A DNA stretch of 47,655 bases from Nitrospirota bacterium (GTDB taxonomy: Bacteria; Nitrospirota; Nitrospiria; Nitrospirales; UBA8639): contig JAOTTP010000015.1 in NCBI GenBank assembly GCA_029864405.1, forward strand, positions 1 through 47,655, written 5' to 3'. Made by a program: the position numbers and the translations under genes. How positions within the stretch are numbered: position 1 is the first letter of the stretch; the number at the start of each line of letters is the position of its first letter. This document shows, piece after piece, positions 42,229-47,655 of this stretch. The notes under the pieces were generated by a model. The model had not been told where the DNA came from. It worked only from the letters and a program-made list of their open reading frames with translations, and did no database searches.

Positions 42229-42795
42229 CAAAGTTAGCGCGGAGGACCACGGGGCGTGAGCCCGTGGGTGAAAGCGCTCCCCGCCAGAGGCGGGGGATTT
42301 CTTGCCATTTGAGGGGTTTTTGACTCAAGCATGGAAGTTCGGCTCAGTGCTCATGGGGCCTATCAGCACCAATATCATGTGGTGGGGATCCCCAAATATC
42401 GTCGACGTATTTTGCGGGGGGGCGATCAAGCTCTTTGTCCAGGAGCATTTACCACAGATCCAGCACGATCACCCCGATGTCGAGGTACAGTAATGGAGTG
42501 TGCAGGTCGATCACATTCATGTCGTGATGGGGATTCCTCCGAAATACGCGGTCTCGAGTATCGTGGGCAAGATGAAAGCGAATTTAAGTCGGCAACTTCG
42601 GCTCCGGTATCCCGAGCTGAAACGGACGTACTGGGGAGCGGTGTTGTGGTCTCCCGGGTTCTTCTCGTCGACCGTTGGGTTGAATGAGGCGGTGATCCGG
42701 CGGTATGTGGATCATCAAGAACGAGTGGACAAAGGGCAGATTCAACTCGAGTTCGAATTTTAAGTGCCACGCGGCGTAAGCCCGTGGGTATCTAC
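42229..42795 (+). mobile_element. IS200/IS605-family element nested in the IS3 orfB
   Basis: 567 bp with no terminal inverted repeats. Each end has a subterminal hairpin around GCGTRAG: CCACGGG/CCCGTGG at 42247-42267 (left) and an imperfect equivalent at 42767-42787 (right). A second hairpin near the left end (42279-42295, CCCCGCC/GGCGGGG) precedes the transposase. The boundaries follow from restoring the orfB frame. Confidence 0.88.
42331..42763 (+). pseudogene. IS200/IS605 HUH transposase TnpA, broken
   Basis: The N-terminus (EVRLSAHGAYQHQYHVVGIP) is in one frame. After the run of G residues at about 42416-42422 the homologous sequence continues in another frame, with a TAA at 42491-42493 (DVEVQ, stop, then WSVQVDHIHVV). 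The HUH motif (HIH) and the catalytic Tyr in RRYVDHQE are still visible. At least one frameshift and one nonsense change make it inactive; it could only move with help from an intact copy. Confidence 0.85.
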
Positions 42796-42957
42796 TTTCA
42801 ATTTTACAACACCGATCGGCCCCATCAAGCTTTGGATTATCGCACGCCAGAACAAGTCCATTTCGAGAAGTCGGCTACGCACGGAAATACGTATAAACCA
42901 TGAATTGAAGCTTACTTGTTTTCCTATTTCAGTGGTCTTGACAATGGGGTCCACTAT

Positions 42958-43359
42958 ACTAGGTTTGTTCTCCTAGATCGTCTTATTCTTCGGACCACCT
43001 GTGTGCCTCGTCCTCATCGCTTCGTACGGCCTTCCCATTGACTGCCTCAGGGCAGGACTAGAGTGGCCAATTTAATGTAATGAACTTGTGCCTTTTCGCT
43101 CACCTTGATCTGTGCATCTACGCTCGGTTCCCTTATATGGGGTGACTTTAAGTTCTGTTTCTTGGATGTACTAAATGAATTTTATGAGGGAAGTTTCTCA
43201 TCCCGTGTTTTTGTCAGTCAGGCATAACGGTTGCAGAATTTTCATCGGATTAGGAAATGAAAGAGGCAGGTCTCGGGTATCTCCCGACTCTTCAGTCAAC
43301 ATGTTAATCATGAAATTTCTTTTGCCTGCGGTTCTTTGCTTACGGAATAGGAGATTGGA
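42958..43359. other. Intergenic stretch after the IS3 element
   Basis: About 400 bp. A 62-codon frame at 43175-43363 is not convincing. Nothing else was seen. Confidence 0.45.
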
Positions 43360-43605
43360 ATGAAAGGCCACCTTCTTGAAAATAATCATCGTGGCTCTAG
43401 CCAGAACGTGAAGGTTGAATCGTTTGGCTGTCGTCGATGTGGTGGACTCATGCAGCCGGAGTCTGTCTTTGATTTAGTTGAAAACGAAATAGAATTCATG
43501 GCGGCTCGCTGTCTTCAATGTGGGGATATCGTGGATCCTGTGATTCTCCTGAATCGAGCAGGAAAAGGTGTTTTGCTCGGTAGCTCTGGGAGGGCTCGGC
43601 ATTGA
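43360..43605 (+). CDS. Small zinc-ribbon protein
   Basis: 81 residues with GGAG upstream of the ATG. Two C-x2-C knuckles (FGCRRCGG and RCLQCGD) spaced by 29 residues suggest a single zinc ribbon. No signal peptide, so probably cytoplasmic. Such proteins are often nucleic-acid or protein-binding adaptors; the partner is unknown. A response regulator follows about 175 bp downstream on the same strand. Confidence 0.75.
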   Translation: MKGHLLENNHRGSSQNVKVESFGCRRCGGLMQPESVFDLVENEIEFMAARCLQCGDIVDPVILLNRAGKGVLLGSSGRARH

Positions 43606-43780
43606 TTCTGGGGGGGCGGGTTTAGAATTTAGAAAGGCCACTGGGCTTGGTTGCCTTCTTTCTCCCTGGAAGGATTGGATCAACTGAAGGATGTTTCTGC
43701 CGATGGCCTATTGTGGGATGTTGATTCGAGTTCCCTGAAGGGATGAGTTGTCGTGTCTCAGCTTTAAGGGAGGAACCATC

Positions 43781-44281
43781 ATGATGCCTTTATGGTTTGC
43801 CGACTTGCAGAAACGTTCTCCTATAAATCCATCTATTAGCGTAGAGTCTCAGGAGAAATCAGATGGGAAAAATCCTGAATCTTCAAACCCTGCCTCTATT
43901 CTGATTGTCGACGACAGCATTGATTGTCGCATGATACTCCGTACAGCCATGGAAGGAGAGGGTTTTTGTTGCCTAGAGGCAGCAAATGGAATGGCTGCTC
44001 TCAAGGTATTTCATGAAATAAGGATTGATTTCATCATCACAGATTTTCAAATGCCACATATGAATGGATGCGAGTTCCTTGAAGAATTATCAAGGGAGGC
44101 CATCTGTTGTCCTCTTGCGGTGATGATTACAGGCAGCCTTGCCGATTCTGTTCGGATGAGAGCGATGCACGCCGGGGCATTGGCCGTCCTCTCAAAGCCT
44201 TTTGATCAAAAGAAGATTCTGGAGATCGTTCGGGAAGTCGTGCATCGCAAGCAAAAGGCTCTTCATTTGCTGAACGATTAA
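43781..44281 (+). CDS. Stand-alone response regulator receiver protein
   Basis: 166 residues from the ATG at 43781 (GGGAGGAACCATC upstream); a longer frame begins at 43748. After a 45-residue N-terminal extension comes one receiver domain: LIVDDSIDC, the phosphoacceptor Asp in FIITDFQMPHMNG, switch Thr in VMITGS and Lys in LSKPF. No output domain and no kinase gene nearby. It is similar in kind to the protein at 2450-2881 but not a close copy. Confidence 0.87.
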   Translation: MMPLWFADLQKRSPINPSISVESQEKSDGKNPESSNPASILIVDDSIDCRMILRTAMEGEGFCCLEAANGMAALKVFHEIRIDFIITDFQMPHMNGCEFLEELSREAICCPLAVMITGSLADSVRMRAMHAGALAVLSKPFDQKKILEIVREVVHRKQKALHLLND

Positions 44282-44860
44282 ACTTCCACACTTCCATCCC
44301 AATTTTCTTGCTGGTTGTACCGTTCTATCCTGAAGCTTCATTCTTCGGGCACAAAGTTCGCTTTCATTTCAACTAGAGGCAAGAGACTAAGCTATGAATT
44401 GTTCTCAGCTAAAACGGCGTGAACTCGTAGCTCTTTACCAATTCAGAAGACCTGCTATAAGCGGTGTTTTCTCCGAACCGGCCTCTCCATAAGTGCCTGG
44501 ATTCTTCTTGCCTCTTCCTTTTTAATGCTCTGCCGGGTATCGGTGTTCTCAATGAATTGCTTGCTCACCCGGCGGTGTTCTCATGCGAAGAGCTTTATGC
44601 AGGTTGATTCTTCTTGGCGATGAGAAAGGATCACGAATCGGGATGTGATACAGGTTTTTCGATGCCTAAGGGGAGGAAGAATTCTTTGGCCGGGATAGTA
44701 AGAAAAGGGAGGGTGCTCATCACAGAAGAGAGGTGTGATGGGTGTATCCAGATCTTGAGCCTTTGCGCTTATGAAGATTTCAACGAAAATCCAGGCAATA
44801 CGGTTGTTGAAGCATGTTGAGGAGTCTCCGGAGAATGTGCGGTCTTCAAAGGTGAGAATT
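44282..44860. other. Intergenic stretch between converging genes
   Basis: About 580 bp. A plus-strand frame of 68 codons (44614-44820, TTG start) has three Cys and no recognisable match. I cannot support a gene here. Confidence 0.45.
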
Positions 44861-45601
44861 TCAATAGCCCACGAACTCCTCGGAGCGAATGCTGGTTTTG
44901 TGAATTCCGGCAGACTCAAGCATCTTTTGTAATCCATCGACCATTGCAGGTGGCCCCACAACATAAAACATTGCCGTCTCCATATCTTTGACATATTTCC
45001 TGAGCATGACCTGGTCTATGCGGCCGGTTTCACCGTTCCAGGTTTCAGTGGCTCCGGTTGGATTCGTCATCGTTCCAATACACGTGTAGTTGGGATTTTC
45101 TTGTTGGAGGGCTTGCAGTTCATCAAGGAAAGCCGCATCTTCCAGACTGCGATTTGAATACATGAGAATGAGACGATGAGGAAATTTGTTGTGGGCTGCT
45201 TCAACCAGCATGCTTCGGAACGGTGTAATCCCGATTCCTCCTGCGAGAAAGACCCTCGTTGGAGAATCGTTGTCCGGCAGAGTGAATTGTCCGAATGGAC
45301 CTTCAAGATCAATTGTCGTCTCAAGAGGCATTTCTGCCAACATGCGTTTAAAGGCGGTGTCCCGAAGACGCGTCGCGACCATAAGCTGTTGTTCGGAAGG
45401 AGCGCTGGCCAGGGTAAAGGCTCGGGTATGGCCTTGTGGATCCGACGCTGAAAGATCAGGTAATGACAAGTCGATAAACTGGCCGGCTTTGAATATGAAT
45501 GCAGCCGGTCGATCAAAATAGAATGCCATTGTGCCTTTGGCGACTTCCTGACGTTTCTTCAATCTCACGTGATGAATGGAAGGCTTGCTGAAATTTTCCA
45601 T
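44861..45601 (-). CDS. FAD-binding NAD(P)H oxidoreductase, ferredoxin-reductase type
   Basis: 246 residues. An FAD-binding beta-barrel (about 10-105, with the flavin-contact motif RAFTLAS) is followed by an NAD(P)-binding domain (VFLAGGIGITPFRSML, YVVGPPAMV) and the C-terminal EEFVGY. It is a bare reductase module, without ferredoxin, globin or membrane domains, and should pass electrons between NAD(P)H and an unknown partner such as a ferredoxin or iron-sulfur protein. It stands alone. Confidence 0.9.
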   Translation of the reverse strand: MENFSKPSIHHVRLKKRQEVAKGTMAFYFDRPAAFIFKAGQFIDLSLPDLSASDPQGHTRAFTLASAPSEQQLMVATRLRDTAFKRMLAEMPLETTIDLEGPFGQFTLPDNDSPTRVFLAGGIGITPFRSMLVEAAHNKFPHRLILMYSNRSLEDAAFLDELQALQQENPNYTCIGTMTNPTGATETWNGETGRIDQVMLRKYVKDMETAMFYVVGPPAMVDGLQKMLESAGIHKTSIRSEEFVGY

Positions 45602-46317
45602 TGAGATCGCTCCTTAGGAAGGTGAGGAAAAATCTTTTAGCTCAATGCCGGACAAGTCAAATGATTTCCGGTCCCCGATAGCGTCATGCGATATTTGGTG
45701 ACACCGAGCTGATATCATCCTATCGTTTACGTATAGTGTTACGCCAATTCCTTCGCCCCTTCCCTTCTTCGCCTCGTTAAGACGAATCGACCGGTTTCTT
45801 CTTGGTGGAAAGATTTTTCCACCGTCCCAGGCATTGAGGGGACATATTCCGATTTCGACTAGTCGAAATCTCGTTTGGTTCGATGGTTGAATCTGTCTCG
45901 ATCAAGGGTAGAAAGACCGTGGAACGAATGAAGAGAAATTCCGGGTCTGAGGGAAAGTTGCGATTGTGCGCACCAGGAAGCTCCCCATGGCTATGACTTG
46001 GTGCCCAAACATATAGTTAACGCGAGTGTCAACTTGAATTCGCTGCGGGTTAGCATCATGCTCTTTGGGCGAAAGCGGTCGTTTCAGATACGCGTTGCGC
46101 AGGATTCAAAACTGATTCCCCCTCACGTTGAGCTGCCCTCCTGTCGATTGAACAGTGGGCCGGTTCTTCTCACTCCTGGGCTTTGAATCATGACGAACAT
46201 TCATTGAACTTTTCTGGGGGGAGTCGAGTTCGGTATAGTTAGTCTGGTGACGTGGGAGATCTTGTGAGGGGTATTGGTGTGTATTCATTAGCTGAACCAT
46301 GGCTAAGGAGAGGCGAA
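45602..46317. other. Intergenic stretch between diverging genes
   Basis: About 715 bp separating the reductase and egtB-like genes. It must hold both promoters, but no clear consensus or hairpin was found. A 62-codon frame at 45998-46186 is not supported. Confidence 0.45.
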
Positions 46318-47529
46318 ATGGCGCAATTGGCCAAATTGCAGAGTGAATTAGATGAAGCCCGGCTACGCACGGATAGGCTCTTTTCGCTTATGAGTGCTGA
46401 AGCAATGTATGAGCGTCCCATCCCTGAGCGGAACCGCATGATTTTTTACCTGGGACATCTCGAAGCGTTTGACTGGAATCAAATTTGTCGATGGACATTG
46501 GGTATGCCATCGTTTCATGAGTCCTTTGATCACCTATTTGAAGCGGGTATTGATCCATCGGATGGGAATCTTCCCACTGATCAACCCTTCGATTGGCCAA
46601 CGGTAGAAGAAGTGCAACGATATAATACGCGGGTTCGTAAAGAGGTGGATCGCGTCTTGGGTTCTGCCCCAGAGTGGATCATTCATGTGGCGATTGAACA
46701 TCGTCTGATGCATGCCGAAACCAATGCATATTTGCTCCACCATCTGGATTCGAAGCACAAGCATGCGCCATCAGATTCTCTTAACCTTTCGGGTGAAGCA
46801 CCGGCGGATGAGATGGTGAACATTCCTGAAGGCATGGCGACTTTAGGTCGTCAGCCGGAAGAGGGATTTGGCTGGGACAATGAATTTGCGCGACATGAAG
46901 TCCAAGTCCCGCCGTTTTTGATCAGCCGGTATAAAGTGACAAACCAACAATATCTGCGATTTGTTCAGGATGGTGGGGAGCCGCCGGCGTTTTGGGTCAA
47001 ACGAGGGGATGCCTGGTATGTGCGCACAATGTTCCAGGAGGTTCCATTACCGCAATCTTGGCCGGTGTACGTGACGCATCGACAGGCACAAGCTTACGCT
47101 AATTGGGTCGGGATGGCCCTTCCTACCGAAGCGCAATTCCATCGGGCTGCTTTTGGAGCCCCCTCCGGGGTTGAACGATCTGTCCCCTGGGGTAATGGGG
47201 CGCCTCGTTTTCAACACGGGAATTTTAATTTTCAAGGTTGGGATCCCGTTCCTGTTACGGCCCAGTCTTCTGGCAACAGCGGGTTTGGTGTGGCGCAGTT
47301 AGTGGGAAATGGCTGGGAATGGACATCGACGATTTTTCATCCCTTTGCCGGATTCTCGCCCCTTCCGACGTATCCTGGCTATTCCGCCAGATTTTTTGAC
47401 CAGGATCATTATGTGGTGAAAGGTGCCGGCCCTTATACCGCAAGCCGGTTGTTGCGCCGCTCATTTCGAAATTGGTTTCGACAGGGATATTCCTATGCGC
47501 ATATCGGCTTTCGCTGTGTGCAGTCCTAA
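46318..47529 (+). CDS. egtB: EgtB-like hercynine sulfoxide synthase
   Basis: 403 residues from the ATG at 46318 (AAGGAGAGG upstream); a GTG-started frame from 46252 is less likely. The N-terminal DinB-like helical domain carries the iron-binding His triad of EgtB: His47 in LGHLEAF and His128-x3-His132 in EHRLMHAE. The C-terminal formylglycine-generating-enzyme (FGE/SUMF1) fold shows YKVTNQQYLRFV, LPTEAQFHRA, NGWEWTS and a final FRNW region. EgtB joins a thiol to hercynine using oxygen. The protein also resembles SenA of selenoneine synthesis. It lies 8 kb from egtD across the IS elements. Confidence 0.82.
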   Translation: MAQLAKLQSELDEARLRTDRLFSLMSAEAMYERPIPERNRMIFYLGHLEAFDWNQICRWTLGMPSFHESFDHLFEAGIDPSDGNLPTDQPFDWPTVEEVQRYNTRVRKEVDRVLGSAPEWIIHVAIEHRLMHAETNAYLLHHLDSKHKHAPSDSLNLSGEAPADEMVNIPEGMATLGRQPEEGFGWDNEFARHEVQVPPFLISRYKVTNQQYLRFVQDGGEPPAFWVKRGDAWYVRTMFQEVPLPQSWPVYVTHRQAQAYANWVGMALPTEAQFHRAAFGAPSGVERSVPWGNGAPRFQHGNFNFQGWDPVPVTAQSSGNSGFGVAQLVGNGWEWTSTIFHPFAGFSPLPTYPGYSARFFDQDHYVVKGAGPYTASRLLRRSFRNWFRQGYSYAHIGFRCVQS

Positions 47530-47655
47530 TGGGTGACGCTGGGTTTTCACCGTGTTGCGTGTCGAATTGAACTTTTTCATGCGACAGATCTTGCAAAGAC
47601 GTGGGCATTGGGGGTGTTTCCTCCTTGTCTTGATTCTCTGGGGGAATTCAGTCTT

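Larger units (their letters stand above)
41131..42957 (+). mobile_element. IS3-family insertion sequence, inactivated
   Basis: Terminal inverted repeats begin TATAGTGGACCCC at both ends (41131 onward; complement of 42957 back) and continue with AGACCA at a similar offset. CTAG occurs close to both outer ends and may be the target duplication. The element has orfA, an orfB broken by a nonsense codon, and a nested IS200/IS605 element at 42229-42795. Without the nested element it would be about 1.26 kb, normal for IS3. Confidence 0.9.

Noticed and set aside
44614-44820. Plus-strand frame of 68 codons with three Cys
   Set aside because: TTG start, no clear ribosome binding site and no match known to me.

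Overview
The window is a chromosomal segment of about 50-55% GC, most likely from a Nitrospirota bacterium (Nitrospira-like, perhaps a marine lineage). This is inference from gene content: periplasmic glucan synthesis, ergothioneine genes and very many exported proteins without recognisable function. Nearly everything from 197 to 33168 lies on the minus strand.

Region 1 (197-21145) is a cluster of exported proteins of unknown function. Eight copies of a roughly 100-residue domain occur in seven genes. I call it the PGxY domain: it begins L-x-L-x-x-x-V-H-F-x-x-x-D-G, has a central P-G-x-Y-x-V-E, and usually ends S-G-I-x-S-R-G. It is combined with DUF928, Ala-rich coiled coils plus a Gly-rich beta domain, a PAN domain, a phage-baseplate-like motif or unrecognised domains. 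Between these genes lie small exported Cys-rich proteins, two of which share a C-terminal R-R-G-I-E-G-E tail, and a DsbA-type oxidoreductase. A decayed dsbA 3' end, a decayed Cys-rich gene and an orphan tail show that a dsbA / Cys-rich / PGxY module was duplicated and partly lost.

Region 2 (21477-27037) carries an opgG / 82-codon gene / opgH operon for periplasmic glucans and an unknown exported protein. Region 3 (27131-35827) has three DUF4384 exported proteins with Tyr/Pro/Gln/Asn-rich linkers, a ZAS-type anti-sigma factor, an ECF sigma factor and a divergent exported metacaspase that ends in DUF4384.

Regions 1 and 3 appear to be one regulon. The pattern GAACC-N17-GAC, often extended to TTGAACCTTT-N14-GAC, stands before the DUF4384 operon, the metacaspase and six exported-protein transcription units, and also overlaps the start of the sigma gene. 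It has the layout of an ECF promoter. Many of the exported proteins and the periplasmic stalk of the anti-sigma factor also share a short [VI]-x-[DES]-R-G motif. Metacaspases of known specificity cut after basic residues, so a proteolytic circuit is a testable idea (inference).

Region 4 (35920-47529) holds egtD, an EgtE-like PLP enzyme and an EgtUV/OpuC-like ABC transporter, then an IS3-family element broken by a nonsense codon and by a nested IS200/IS605 element, a zinc-ribbon protein, a response regulator, an FNR-type reductase and an egtB-like gene. No rRNA, tRNA or CRISPR array was seen.
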